From: Rhodococcus sp. P1Y
GTDB lineage: Bacteria; Actinomycetota; Actinomycetes; Mycobacteriales; Mycobacteriaceae
NCBI RefSeq assembly: GCF_003641205.1
Contig: NZ_CP032762.1
Location: 2,666,001-2,730,000, forward strand
Length of the DNA stretch: 64,000 nt
Direction of reading: 5' to 3'
The position numbers and the translations under genes were made by a program. Under the pieces are notes generated by a model. It was not told the origin of the DNA. It did no database searches and saw only the letters and a list, made by a program, of their open reading frames with translations. Positions 19,407-28,404 of the stretch are shown piece after piece. Position 1 is the first letter of the stretch. Every line of letters begins with the position of its first letter.

Positions 19407-19423
19407 GCGCCGGAGGCGCCTAA
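19403..19423 (+). terminator. Hairpin at the end of the aldehyde dehydrogenase-DUF779 unit
   Basis: A perfect 9-bp stem, TTAGGCGCC paired with GGCGCCTAA, with a 3-base loop GGA. It begins at the DUF779 stop codon (19404-19406) and ends 9 bp before the GTG of the next gene. It may terminate the unit or attenuate read-through into the transporter gene. Confidence 0.65.
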
Positions 19424-19432
19424 AGCCGAAAC

Positions 19433-20401
19433 GTGAAATCCTCCAGCACGAACGATGGCGGTACGGGTAGCGAAAGCCTTCGTACCGTCGTCATCGCATT
19501 CGCTGCCAACCTGGGCGTCGCCATTGCGAAAACGGTGGCAGCCATCTTGACCGGTTCGGCGTCGATGGTGGCCGAGGCGTCGCATTCCTGGGCCGACACC
19601 GGTAACGAGATTTTCCTTCTCGTCGCCAACAAGCGCGGCTCCCGCGGACCCGACGAGCAACGGCCCCTCGGATACGGCCGGGAAACGTACTTCTGGTCGA
19701 CGCTTGCCGCTGTCGGGCTGTTCGTCGCGGGAGCGGCGGTGTCGATATGGCACGGCATCACCTCATTGCTCGCAGGCGAATCGGGGAGCGAAAACTACAC
19801 CGTCGCGTACATCGTGCTTGCTCTTGCATTCGTCCTCGAGGGCATTTCATTTCTGCAATCGGTTCGCCAGATACGCGGAGAGGCAGCGGAATACGAGAAG
19901 GACTTTCTCGACTACGCGTTGGAGACATCGGATCCCACCCTGCGCGCGGTGTTCGCCGAGGACAGCGCGGCTCTGATCGGAATCCTCCTCGCCGCAGGCG
20001 GAATCGGACTGCACCAACTCACTGGGTCGAGTGCGTGGGACGCAGCCGGATCCATACTCGTAGGCATCCTGCTCGCGATAGTGGCGTTCGTCCTCATCGA
20101 TCGAAATCGCCGATTCCTCACCGGCGAACCTGGTTCGCGCGCATTATGGAACGCAGTTGTACAACGAATCGAACAGCTTCCCGAGGTGGCATCCGTTCGA
20201 TTCGTTCGGATCGAATTCGTTGGCCCGAAGCAGATTCTTCTGGTTGCGAGCGTCGACCTTGTCGGTGACTCGGTCGAGTCCTCGATCGCGCACACGCTCC
20301 GGCGGCTGGAGCGTGAGCTCGAAACCAACAAGGCTGTGGTGGACGCAGTGTTGACAGTCGCAGAACCCGACGAGGGAGACATCGGCCCCGTGGCCGACTG
20401 A
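19433..20401 (+). CDS. Cation diffusion facilitator (CDF) family transporter
   Basis: 322 residues with about six membrane segments in the first 215 residues and a soluble C-terminal domain. The family metal site appears as HSWAD (ASMVAEASHSWADTGNE) in helix 2, and EDSAALIG in helix 5 carries a further acidic ligand. The family exports Zn, Co, Fe or Mn from the cytoplasm by proton antiport. The HSxxD pattern with Trp is common in the actinobacterial subgroup and does not settle metal choice. GTG 19433 lacks a strong ribosome-binding site. A link to the adjacent aldehyde or ethanolamine genes is not obvious. Confidence 0.87.
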   Translation: MKSSSTNDGGTGSESLRTVVIAFAANLGVAIAKTVAAILTGSASMVAEASHSWADTGNEIFLLVANKRGSRGPDEQRPLGYGRETYFWSTLAAVGLFVAGAAVSIWHGITSLLAGESGSENYTVAYIVLALAFVLEGISFLQSVRQIRGEAAEYEKDFLDYALETSDPTLRAVFAEDSAALIGILLAAGGIGLHQLTGSSAWDAAGSILVGILLAIVAFVLIDRNRRFLTGEPGSRALWNAVVQRIEQLPEVASVRFVRIEFVGPKQILLVASVDLVGDSVESSIAHTLRRLERELETNKAVVDAVLTVAEPDEGDIGPVAD

Positions 20402-20522
20402 GCGATGTAATTCTCTCGTCATATTGCGATGACTCGATGCTTACACCGTGGGCATATCTTGATTCGATTCAGTTCGACCCCCCCACGCGAAAAGAACTCA
20501 TCGCTTCGAGAGAGGCAAGGCC

Positions 20523-21962
20523 ATGTCCGTCAAAGAACCAACTGGCACGCATCACGACGGGACCGAATCCCACGTCGAGGGCAGTGACTATCTGGCCAAG
20601 CGTCAGCTGAAGAAGGGCACCGCGGGCTGGGTCCTTCTCGCGGGCCTTGGCGTCAGCTACGTCATCTCCGGTGACTACTCGGGCTGGAACTTCGGGCTCG
20701 AGCAAGGCGGCTTCGGTGGGCTGCTCATTGCAGGCATTCTGATTGCAGGAATGTACTTGGCGATGGTTCTGGGGATGGCCGAGATGTCGTCGGCCTTGCC
20801 TGCCGCAGGCGGCGGTTACACGTTCGCTCGCAGAGCCCTCGGTCCGTGGGGCGGGTTCGCCACCGGCACGGCCATTCTGATCGAGTACGCCATCGCCCCG
20901 GCAGCCATCGCCACATTCATCGGCGCGTACGTCGAGTCGCTCGGACTCTTCGGAATCACCGACGGTTGGTGGGTGTATCTCGCGGTGTACGCGATCTTCA
21001 TCGGTATCCACCTGGCAGGCGCAGGCGAGGCCCTCAAGATCATGTTCGTCATCACCGCGATCGCACTCGTGGGACTGGTGATCTTCGCGTTGTCCGCGCT
21101 CGGCCAGTTCGATTCCGCGAACCTCACGGACATCGCCCCGACGGACGCCGCCGGTGCGTCGAGCTTCCTCCCGTTCGGATACCTCGGAATTTGGGCAGCG
21201 GTCCCGTTCGCGATCTGGTTCTTCCTCGCGATCGAAGGCGTTCCGCTCGCCGCCGAGGAAGCCAAGGATCCGACCAAGAACGTTCCGCGCGGCATCATCG
21301 CAGCCATGATCGTGCTGCTGATGACCGGCGCGGGCGTTCTGTTCCTCGTGACGGGCGCGGGTGGGGCCGACGCCATGCAGTCCTCGGGCAATCCCTTGGT
21401 CGAAGCACTCGGTGACGGGACCGCGGCGAAGGTGGTCAACTACATCGGGCTGGCGGGTCTGATCGCCAGCTTCTTCTCGATCATGTACGCGTACTCCAGA
21501 CAGTTGTTCGCGCTCTCTCGCGCGGGATATCTACCGAAGACTCTGTCTGTAACCAACTCCCGCAAGGCGCCGACGCTTGCGCTCATCGTTCCGGGCGTCA
21601 TCGGCTTCCTGCTCTCGCTCACCGGGCAGGGCGCAATGCTGCTGAACATGGCTGTTTTCGGTGCAGCACTGAGTTACGTTCTGATGATGATCAGCCACAT
21701 CGTGCTGCGTCGCAAGGAACCGGAGATGGAACGGCCCTATCGCACCCCAGGCGGCATCGTCACTACCGGTTTCGCCCTTGTGATCGCGGCACTCGCCGTC
21801 ATCGCGACGTTCCTCGTCGACAGCACAGCGGCACTGTGGTGCCTCGGAGTGTTCGCGGCCTTCATGCTGTATTTCGGCATCTACAGTCGTCACCACCTCG
21901 TCGCGAACTCACCCGACGAAGAGTTTGCAGCCCTCGCGAAAGCAGAAGCCGAACTCGAATGA
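20523..21962 (+). CDS. eat: Ethanolamine permease
   Basis: 479-residue APC-superfamily transporter with about twelve membrane segments. The N-terminus, LKKGTAGWVLLAGLGVSYVISGDYSGWNFGL, closely fits the Eat ethanolamine permease group. Other family blocks are EMSSALPAAGGGYTFARRALGPWGGF and AIEGVPLAAEEAKDPTKNVPRG. It imports ethanolamine. GAGAGAGGCAAGG lies just before ATG 20523. The stop overlaps the start of eutB as ATGA, and eutB overlaps eutC the same way, so uptake and cleavage are one coupled operon. A 121-bp gap upstream holds its promoter, which I could not delimit. Confidence 0.93.
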   Translation: MSVKEPTGTHHDGTESHVEGSDYLAKRQLKKGTAGWVLLAGLGVSYVISGDYSGWNFGLEQGGFGGLLIAGILIAGMYLAMVLGMAEMSSALPAAGGGYTFARRALGPWGGFATGTAILIEYAIAPAAIATFIGAYVESLGLFGITDGWWVYLAVYAIFIGIHLAGAGEALKIMFVITAIALVGLVIFALSALGQFDSANLTDIAPTDAAGASSFLPFGYLGIWAAVPFAIWFFLAIEGVPLAAEEAKDPTKNVPRGIIAAMIVLLMTGAGVLFLVTGAGGADAMQSSGNPLVEALGDGTAAKVVNYIGLAGLIASFFSIMYAYSRQLFALSRAGYLPKTLSVTNSRKAPTLALIVPGVIGFLLSLTGQGAMLLNMAVFGAALSYVLMMISHIVLRRKEPEMERPYRTPGGIVTTGFALVIAALAVIATFLVDSTAALWCLGVFAAFMLYFGIYSRHHLVANSPDEEFAALAKAEAELE

Positions 21963-23371
21963 GCATGTACACGCAACAGGTTTCGGGCACCACGTATCAG
22001 TTCGACGGACTCGTCGAACTGATGGCCAAGGCCACGCCTCTTCGGTCCGGTGACGAGCTGGCCGGATGCGCCGCCGAATCCGACGCGGAGCGGGCCGCCG
22101 CCCAGTGGGCACTGTCGGAGGTGTCGTTGGATGTCTTCCTCCACGACCTGCTCGTTCCGTACGAGAGCGACGAGGTCACCAGGCTCATCATCGACGCCCA
22201 CGACCGCGTTGCGTTCGGCGCCATTTCGCACCTCACGGTCGGGGGTCTTCGCGATTGGCTGCTCGACGCTGCCGCATCACCTGATTCGGCGGTGATTCTG
22301 CGGTCGGTCGCTGCGGGGCTGACGCCGGAAATGGTGGCGGCGGTGTCGAAGATCATGCGCAACCAGGATTTGATCGCCGTTGCGCGCGCAGCAGAGGTGA
22401 CGTCCGCATTCAGGACGACCGTCGGTCTGCCAGGGACTCTGAGCACTCGGTTGCAACCCAATCACCCGACCGACGATCCGCGGGGTATCGCCGCCGCGAC
22501 GCTGGACGGACTCCTGCTCGGGTCAGGGGACGCGGTAATCGGCATCAATCCGGCAACGGATTCTCCGCACGCAACGTCGGACCTGCTGTACCTGCTCGAC
22601 GAGATCAGACAGCGCTTCGAGATCCCGACTCAGTCGTGCGTGCTCTCGCACGTCACGACGACGATGGAATTGATCTCCAAAGGCGTGCCGGTGGACCTGG
22701 TGTTCCAGTCCGTCGCCGGAACCGAGGGAGCCAATTCCGGTTTCGGGGTGAACGTTCCGTTGCTCCGCGAAGCCAACGAGGCGGGGCGATCACTGCATCG
22801 CGGAACCGTCGGGAACAACGTCATGTACCTCGAGACAGGGCAAGGCTCGGCGCTCAGTGCCGGCGCGCACCTGGGTACCGGAGGTAAGCCGGTCGATCAA
22901 CAGACACTGGAGGCCCGCGCTTATGCGGTGTGCCGCGATCTCGAACCCCTCTTGGTCAATACCGTCGTGGGTTTCATCGGGCCGGAGTACCTGTACGACG
23001 GCAAGCAGATCATCAGGGCCGGGCTCGAAGACCACTTCTGCGGCAAGCTTCTCGGCCTGCCGATGGGCGTCGACGTCTGCTACACCAACCACGCCGAAGC
23101 CGACCAGGACGACATGGACACGCTGCTCACCCTGTTGGGTGCGGCAGGTGTCGCGTTCGTCATCGCAGTCCCAGGCGCCGACGACGTGATGCTGGGGTAT
23201 CAGTCTCTGAGCTTTCACGATGTGCTCTACGTACGACAGGTGCTCGGTTTGAAGCCGGCCCCGGAGTTCGCAGCGTGGCTCGACCGACTCGGAATGACGG
23301 ATTCCACAGGCCGAATCCTCGAGGTCGACGCGGCGGGCTCGCCGCTTCGAGCATTGACGGGTGCACGATGA
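21959..23371 (+). CDS. eutB: Ethanolamine ammonia-lyase large subunit EutB
   Basis: 470 residues. EutB with EutC forms the adenosylcobalamin-dependent enzyme that converts ethanolamine to acetaldehyde and ammonia. Family blocks in the barrel are clear: LMAKATPLRSGDELAGCAA, TRLQPNHPTDDPRGIAA, GLLLGSGDAVIGINPATDS, QSVAGTEGANSGFGV and YLETGQGSALSAGAHLG. The substrate and cobalamin-contact region GLPMGVDVCYTNHAEADQDD is also present. Length matches the family. ATG 21959 overlaps the permease stop; a downstream ATG at 21965 is possible. The system has no carboxysome-like shell genes, so it is the simple, non-compartment form that uses a soluble aldehyde dehydrogenase. Confidence 0.95.
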   Translation: MSMYTQQVSGTTYQFDGLVELMAKATPLRSGDELAGCAAESDAERAAAQWALSEVSLDVFLHDLLVPYESDEVTRLIIDAHDRVAFGAISHLTVGGLRDWLLDAAASPDSAVILRSVAAGLTPEMVAAVSKIMRNQDLIAVARAAEVTSAFRTTVGLPGTLSTRLQPNHPTDDPRGIAAATLDGLLLGSGDAVIGINPATDSPHATSDLLYLLDEIRQRFEIPTQSCVLSHVTTTMELISKGVPVDLVFQSVAGTEGANSGFGVNVPLLREANEAGRSLHRGTVGNNVMYLETGQGSALSAGAHLGTGGKPVDQQTLEARAYAVCRDLEPLLVNTVVGFIGPEYLYDGKQIIRAGLEDHFCGKLLGLPMGVDVCYTNHAEADQDDMDTLLTLLGAAGVAFVIAVPGADDVMLGYQSLSFHDVLYVRQVLGLKPAPEFAAWLDRLGMTDSTGRILEVDAAGSPLRALTGAR

Positions 23372-24141
23372 GCGAGATCGAACGTCCCGACGACGAGTTC
23401 TGGCGGGAACTTCGACTGAGTACCCAAGCACGAATCGGATTGGGTCGCACCGGTGATTCGCTGCCGACTCGTCGCGTGCTCGAGTTCCGATCCGCCCACG
23501 CGGCAGCGCGAGATGCGGTGCACATGCCCCTGAACGTCGAGAGCTTCGCCGCGGACGTCGGAGAGGTCGGCATCGGTTCGCCCGCGGTGGTCACCTCCAG
23601 GGCGACATCGAGAGCAGAGTATCTGCGCAGGCCCGATCTCGGTCGACTGCCGGAGGACCTGTCGTCGATCACCAAGGGCAACTTCGACGTGGGAATCGTG
23701 CTGAGCGACGGTTTGTCGCCGCGTGCGTTGATGGATCACGGCGCAGCTATGTTGGACGCGCTCGCCGCCGAACTGTCGGAGACGTATTCCATTGCACCGC
23801 CGGTCATTGCGACCGAGGCGCGGGTTGCTCTCGGCGACCACATCGCCGAAGCCATGGGGGTTCGCACCGTCGTCGTACTGATCGGGGAACGACCGGGACT
23901 GTCGGTGGCGGACAGTCTCGGGATTTACCTGACCCACCTACCCGCGCCCGGAAAGTCGGATGCCGACCGAAATTGCATCTCCAACATTCATCCGCCGGAG
24001 GGTCTGGGGTATCGACAGTCCGCCAAGATTGTCGCGAGTCTGATCTCCGGCGCACGTCAGCTCGGGAGGTCCGGCGTAGCGCTCAAGGACACCTCTCGAG
24101 CCGACGCCCTGGAGTCGTCGGATGTCCTGACCATCGAATGA
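23368..24141 (+). CDS. eutC: Ethanolamine ammonia-lyase small subunit EutC
   Basis: 257 residues, starting in the ATGA overlap with eutB. Conserved EutC features include ARIGLGRTGDSLPTRRVLEFRSAHAAARDAVH near the N-terminus and VLIGERPGLSVADSLGIYLTHLP. The C-terminal DADRNCISNIHPPEGLGYRQSAKIV helps bind the cobalamin. EutC completes the B12-dependent lyase with EutB. No cobalamin riboswitch was recognised upstream of the operon. The gene ends the operon; the next gene begins 54 bp later with its own promoter-like box. Confidence 0.95.
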   Translation: MSEIERPDDEFWRELRLSTQARIGLGRTGDSLPTRRVLEFRSAHAAARDAVHMPLNVESFAADVGEVGIGSPAVVTSRATSRAEYLRRPDLGRLPEDLSSITKGNFDVGIVLSDGLSPRALMDHGAAMLDALAAELSETYSIAPPVIATEARVALGDHIAEAMGVRTVVVLIGERPGLSVADSLGIYLTHLPAPGKSDADRNCISNIHPPEGLGYRQSAKIVASLISGARQLGRSGVALKDTSRADALESSDVLTIE

Positions 24142-24182
24142 TCACCCCTGTCCGGGGGTAGAGCCTCGGTGACCGGAGTCAC

Positions 24183-24188
24183 TATCGT
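24183..24188 (+). promoter_or_regulatory. Candidate -10 box of the acyl-CoA synthetase gene
   Basis: TATCGT (TAnnnT) ends 7 bp before ATG 24196, again too close for a leader or ribosome-binding site. It supports the shorter start over the upstream GTG 24169. Confidence 0.35.
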
Positions 24189-24195
24189 GGTTGTC

Positions 24196-25818
24196 ATGGA
24201 GAATCTCAGCTTCTCGTCGGGAAGTTCGATCACACCGCTGCTCGACGACACGATCGGTGCGAACCTCGATCGAACTGCATCTGCGCACGCCGGACGCGAT
24301 GCCCTCGTCGACGTGCCGTCGGGACGACGATGGACGTATTCGGAATTTCTCGCCGACGTCGAGCTGTTGGCCGCAGGTCTGCTCGTCAAGGGTGTGGCGC
24401 GGGGCGATCGCGTCGGAATATGGGCACCGAACTGCCCCGAATGGGTTCTGGCTCAGTACGCAACGGCCAAGATCGGTGCGATCCTGGTCAACATCAATCC
24501 CGCGTATCGAGCTCACGAACTGAGTTTCGTATTGAAGCAGGCCGGGGTGTCTCTGTTGCTGTCGGCGCCGGATTTCAAGGGTGCTGATTACGGTGCCATG
24601 ATCGCCGAAGCACGGACCGAAACAGAGGAACTTCGCGAGGTCGTGTTCATCGGCAGCTTCGGCTGGGAGCTGATGACCGACCGGGGGCATCGGGCATTGG
24701 CGGAGAATCCGACACTCGTTGCCGAGATGCAGCGGCAGCTGACCGCGGACGATCCGATCAACATCCAGTACACCTCGGGGACAACAGGATTCCCCAAGGG
24801 AGCGACGCTCAGTCATCGAAACATTCTGAACAACGGCTACTTCGTGGGCGAGCTGTGCCACTACACCGAAGTCGACCGCGTGTGTATTCCTGTGCCGTTC
24901 TATCACTGTTTCGGAATGGTGATGGGCAACCTCGCCTGCACCAGCCACGGCAGCGCGATCGTCATCCCTGGTCCGGCGTTCGATCCTGCGTCGACGTTGG
25001 CGGCCGTGCAACAGGAGAAGTGCACGTCGCTGTACGGTGTCCCGACGATGTTCATCGCCGAACTTGCTCTCGCCGAATTCGATTCGTACGACTTGGCCAC
25101 CTTGCGAACGGGGATAATGGCGGGTTCACCGTGCCCGACGGAGGTGATGCGGCACGTCATCGAACGGATGGGTATGTCGGAGGTGTCGATCTGTTACGGC
25201 ATGACCGAGACGTCTCCGGTCTCGCTTCAGACCCGAAGCGACGACACCATCGATCAGCGAGTGTCGACCGTCGGGGCAGTCGGGCCACATCTGGAAGTGA
25301 AGATCGTCGACCCGACGGACGCCTCGACACTGCCGCGTGGTGAGGCGGGGGAGCTCTGCACACGCGGATACTCGGTGATGCTCGGCTACTGGGAGCAGCC
25401 GCAGAAAACGGCCGAAGCGATCGACGCCGAAGGCTGGATGCACACCGGGGACATCGGCGTCATGGACGTCGACGGTTACGTCTCGATCACCGGCCGCATC
25501 AAGGACATGATCATTCGCGGCGGAGAGAACGTGTACCCGAGGGAGGTCGAGGAATTTCTCTACACCCACCCGGACATTCTCGACGCACAGGTCATCGGAG
25601 TTCCCGACTCCAAGTACGGCGAGGAACTGATGGTGTGGATACGCCTCAACGACGGTGCGCCGCCGTTGGATGCGGACGGACTGAAGGCCTTCTGCTCAGG
25701 CAAGCTCGCGCACTACAAGATCCCGCGATACGTACATCTCGTCGACGAGTTTCCGATGACCGTGACCGGAAAGGTACGCAAGGTCGAGATGCGTGAGCGG
25801 TCGCTCGATCTCATCTGA
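24196..25818 (+). CDS. Medium/long-chain acyl-CoA synthetase (FadD type)
   Basis: 540-residue ANL-superfamily enzyme that activates a carboxylic acid to its acyl-adenylate and then the CoA thioester. The phosphate loop is [18 protein letters not shown]. The aromatic/acyl-pocket region [11 protein letters not shown] and the hinge [40 protein letters not shown] are present, and the catalytic Lys is in [11 protein letters not shown]. The closest group by pattern is the FadD35-like AMP-binding proteins of actinobacteria. ATG 24196 is preferred over GTG 24169 because of the adjacent -10-like box. It lies between the ethanolamine operon and acetoacetyl-CoA synthetase. Chain-length preference cannot be read. 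Confidence 0.88.
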   Translation: MENLSFSSGSSITPLLDDTIGANLDRTASAHAGRDALVDVPSGRRWTYSEFLADVELLAAGLLVKGVARGDRVGIWAPNCPEWVLAQYATAKIGAILVNINPAYRAHELSFVLKQAGVSLLLSAPDFKGADYGAMIAEARTETEELREVVFIGSFGWELMTDRGHRALAENPTLVAEMQRQLTADDPINIQYTSGTTGFPKGATLSHRNILNNGYFVGELCHYTEVDRVCIPVPFYHCFGMVMGNLACTSHGSAIVIPGPAFDPASTLAAVQQEKCTSLYGVPTMFIAELALAEFDSYDLATLRTGIMAGSPCPTEVMRHVIERMGMSEVSICYGMTETSPVSLQTRSDDTIDQRVSTVGAVGPHLEVKIVDPTDASTLPRGEAGELCTRGYSVMLGYWEQPQKTAEAIDAEGWMHTGDIGVMDVDGYVSITGRIKDMIIRGGENVYPREVEEFLYTHPDILDAQVIGVPDSKYGEELMVWIRLNDGAPPLDADGLKAFCSGKLAHYKIPRYVHLVDEFPMTVTGKVRKVEMRERSLDLI

Positions 25819-25820
25819 CT

Positions 25821-25934
25821 CGTACAACGGTTTTGTCCGTTCACAACCGTAGTTCTTGGGGGTGTGGATCAATATTGGTTCGTTCGTGCCATTCTGTCTG
25901 CGCGCTCCGTACAACGGTTTCGTCTGTTCACAAC
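25821..25934 (+). repeat. Pair of 27-bp direct repeats upstream of acetoacetyl-CoA synthetase
   Basis: Copies lie at 25821-25847 and 25908-25934 with 25 of 27 positions identical, spaced 87 bp start to start. Each begins CGTACAACGGTTT and ends TGTTCACAAC or CGTTCACAAC. Copy 1 contains the inverted pair AACGG/CCGTT around six bases. A reverse-oriented relative of the TCACAACCG part is found at about 25961-25970 (TCGGTTGTGA), 28 bp before the start codon. The 179-bp gap has no gene; repeated, partly palindromic elements before a start suggest binding sites of a regulator. Confidence 0.65.
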
Positions 25935-25997
25935 GTCAAAATGCGGTGTAAACGAACATCTCGGTTGTGAGCACGGGGCTCGAGGAATACTGAGGCC

Positions 25998-27938
25998 ATG
26001 ACCGAACCGCAGTGGACGCCGTCGCCGCAGGATATCGAGAGCGCACGTATCACCGACTTCGGCCGGTTCGTCGAGCAACAGCACGGGGTGGTCGCCGCTG
26101 ACTACACCCAGCTGTGGGAATGGTCGGTCGACAATCTGGACCTGTTCTGGCAGGCGGTGTGGGACTACTTCGACGTCGATGCAGCCACCGATGCTTCCGG
26201 CGCGATCGGATCGAGCACCATGCCCGGTGCACAGTGGTTTCCAGGCGCAACATTGAACTACGCCGACCAGGTGAGACGGCACGTCGCGGCTGGTGGCCCG
26301 GCAATCCGATACGTGCGCGAGGACGGAACTGCCACAACGACGAGCTGGACGGAACTGGCCAGGCAGGTCGGTTCCCTGGCCGCGACGCTCACTGCGTCCG
26401 GCGTGACGACGGGAGACCGCGTCGTCGGCTACCTTCCGAACATTCCAGAGGCGGTGGTGGCGTTCCTCGCGACTGCGAGCATCGGTGCGGTGTGGTCGGC
26501 GTGCGGCCAGGACTACTCGTCATCGGCCGCGCTCGACAGACTCGGTCAGCTGGATCCGAAAGTGCTCGTCGCTGCCGACGGTTACTGCTACGGCGGCAAG
26601 TTTCACGACAAGACAGCCGACGTGACTGCGCTGCGTGCAGGACTGTCGACGGTGACGACGGTGATTCAGGTCGGGGAAGGCCAGGTTGCCGATGCCACGA
26701 CGTGGCTCGACGCCACTGCGGGCGAACACGAATGGCGCGCAACACCAGTTGCGTTCGACCATCCGCTGTGGGTGGTCTTCTCCTCCGGTACCACGGGGCT
26801 ACCCAAGGGAATCGTGCACGGACACGGAGGGGTTCTCCTCGAACACCTCAAATCTGTTGCGCTGCAGTCGGACATCGGTCCCGGCGACACGTTCTTCTGG
26901 TACACGAGCCCCAGCTGGATGATGTGGAACTTCCAAGTAGCGGGCCTTCTCGTCGGCGCGACGATCGTGTGCGCCGATGGTAGTCCCGGATTCCCGACGC
27001 CCGACGCCCTGTGGGCGATTGCGGCGCGGGAGAAGGTGACGTTTCTCGGTACGAGCCCGGGCTATGTGCTCTCGTGCATCAAGGCAGGTTCGCATCCGTC
27101 GCAGGAACACGAGCTGAGCGCGCTTCGAGCGATCGGGATAACCGGGTCGTCTCTTCCCGCTTCGTCTTCGATCTGGCTGGCGGACAACGTAGGTGAGCAC
27201 ATTCCGGTGTTCTCGATTTCGGGCGGCACCGACGTGGTTTCGGCATTCGCCGGCGGTGTGCGGACAGTTGCAGTGTGGCCAGGAGAGCTGTCTGCTCCCT
27301 TCCTCGGTGTCGCGCTGGATTCGTTCGACGAGAACGGTGAACCGGTCCGAGGTGAGGTCGGCGAACTCGTGGTGACTAAACCGATGCCGTCGATGCCGGT
27401 CCGGTTCTGGAACGACGAGGACGGAAGTCGTTACCGGGAAGCGTACTTCGACACGTACCCCGGGATATGGCGTCATGGCGACTGGATCACGAGGACCGAA
27501 CACGGGAGCGTGGTGGTGCACGGCCGCTCCGACTCGACGCTCAACCGCAACGGCATCAGGATGGGCAGTGCCGACATTTACCAGGCAGTCGAGTCGTTGC
27601 CCGAGATCGTCGAATCACTGGTCCTCGGGATCGAATCCGAGAACGGTGACTACTGGATGCCGTTGTTCGTCGTCCTCGCAGAGGGTGCCGAATTGGACGG
27701 TGCTCTCGTGTCTCGAATCAAGACCTCCATCCGAGAGCATGCGTCACCGCGTCATGTACCGGACGAGATCATCTCTGCACCTGGGATTCCGCATACCAGA
27801 ACGGGAAAGAAACTCGAAGTGCCGCTGAAGAAGATATTTCAGGGGCGCGACGCGTCACGCGCTCTGGACCGAAGCGCTGTCGACGTACCGGAGCTGGTGG
27901 ACTGGTACATCGAACAGGGTCGTGCTCATGCGCGGTGA
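25998..27938 (+). CDS. aacS: Acetoacetyl-CoA synthetase
   Basis: 646-residue ANL enzyme of the acetoacetate-CoA ligase group, which uses ATP and CoA to activate acetoacetate and so recycles ketone-body-type intermediates. The N-terminal region LWEWSVDNLDLFWQAVWDYF is characteristic. The phosphate loop is FSSGTTGLPKGIVHGHGG. Later blocks are FSISGGTDVVSAFAGG, GIWRHGDWITRTEHGSVVVHGRSDSTLNRNGIRMGSADIY and the C-terminal catalytic Lys in TRTGKKLEVPLKK. Length fits the family. The 3' end overlaps the convergent thioesterase gene by 13 bp. Duplicated elements in the promoter gap suggest dedicated regulation. Confidence 0.93.
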   Translation: MTEPQWTPSPQDIESARITDFGRFVEQQHGVVAADYTQLWEWSVDNLDLFWQAVWDYFDVDAATDASGAIGSSTMPGAQWFPGATLNYADQVRRHVAAGGPAIRYVREDGTATTTSWTELARQVGSLAATLTASGVTTGDRVVGYLPNIPEAVVAFLATASIGAVWSACGQDYSSSAALDRLGQLDPKVLVAADGYCYGGKFHDKTADVTALRAGLSTVTTVIQVGEGQVADATTWLDATAGEHEWRATPVAFDHPLWVVFSSGTTGLPKGIVHGHGGVLLEHLKSVALQSDIGPGDTFFWYTSPSWMMWNFQVAGLLVGATIVCADGSPGFPTPDALWAIAAREKVTFLGTSPGYVLSCIKAGSHPSQEHELSALRAIGITGSSLPASSSIWLADNVGEHIPVFSISGGTDVVSAFAGGVRTVAVWPGELSAPFLGVALDSFDENGEPVRGEVGELVVTKPMPSMPVRFWNDEDGSRYREAYFDTYPGIWRHGDWITRTEHGSVVVHGRSDSTLNRNGIRMGSADIYQAVESLPEIVESLVLGIESENGDYWMPLFVVLAEGAELDGALVSRIKTSIREHASPRHVPDEIISAPGIPHTRTGKKLEVPLKKIFQGRDASRALDRSAVDVPELVDWYIEQGRAHAR

Positions 27939-28372
27939 CGTGTCCACCGTGCGAGGTACTCCTTTTCCTCGGCGGTGATGCGGCGCAGGCTTTCCGAGCC
28001 GACGTCCACCATCGCCATCTGAGTTTTGGCGAGTACCGCGGGAGCGGATTCGGCAGGTGCGCCTGCTGCACGGACTTCGTATCCGATGGTGAAGTCGACC
28101 GATCGAACTCGCTCGAACCACAGCGTGATGTCGAGTGGACTGTCGGCGTGGCGTAACGGCTTCTTGTACGAGATGTTCACGTTCGCGATCAGGGCACTCT
28201 TGATCAGCGACTGGTTTGCTTCGCCCTCGCTCAGAAGCCATTCGATCCGCGCTTCCTCGAGCAGCGTGACCATCCGCGCATGGTTGATGTGCGCGAAGGC
28301 ATCCATGTCCGACCAGCGGACGGTGATGGTGGCGTGGTAGCCCACGGGTTCGTCTTGGCTCACGCGCACCAC
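27926..28372 (-). CDS. Hotdog-fold acyl-CoA thioesterase (4HBT family)
   Basis: 148 residues, GTG start at 28372. The 4HBT active-site pattern is RWSDMDAFAHINHARMVTLLEEAR, with the catalytic Asp and the following HINH. Later strands NVNISYKKPL, DITLWFERVRSVDFTIGYEV and KTQMAMVDVG complete a single hotdog domain. Such enzymes hydrolyse short- or medium-chain acyl-CoA. It converges on and overlaps the end of aacS and is divergent from the amidohydrolase gene, with only 32 bp between starts. It may release acid from an acyl-CoA of the neighbouring pathway; the substrate is not known. Confidence 0.87.
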   Translation of the reverse strand: MVRVSQDEPVGYHATITVRWSDMDAFAHINHARMVTLLEEARIEWLLSEGEANQSLIKSALIANVNISYKKPLRHADSPLDITLWFERVRSVDFTIGYEVRAAGAPAESAPAVLAKTQMAMVDVGSESLRRITAEEKEYLARWTRHRA

Positions 28373-28392
28373 ACTCTCACGTACCGGTGAAT

Positions 28393-28398
28393 TAGAGT
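28393..28398 (+). promoter_or_regulatory. Candidate -10 box of leaderless amidohydrolase promoter
   Basis: TAGAGT (TAnnnT) ends 6 bp before GTG 28405, inside a 32-bp gap shared with the divergent thioesterase gene. The two promoters must overlap. A 6-bp palindrome ACCGGT lies at 28383-28388, midway between the starts. Confidence 0.45.
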
Positions 28399-28404
28399 CC
28401 GGGT

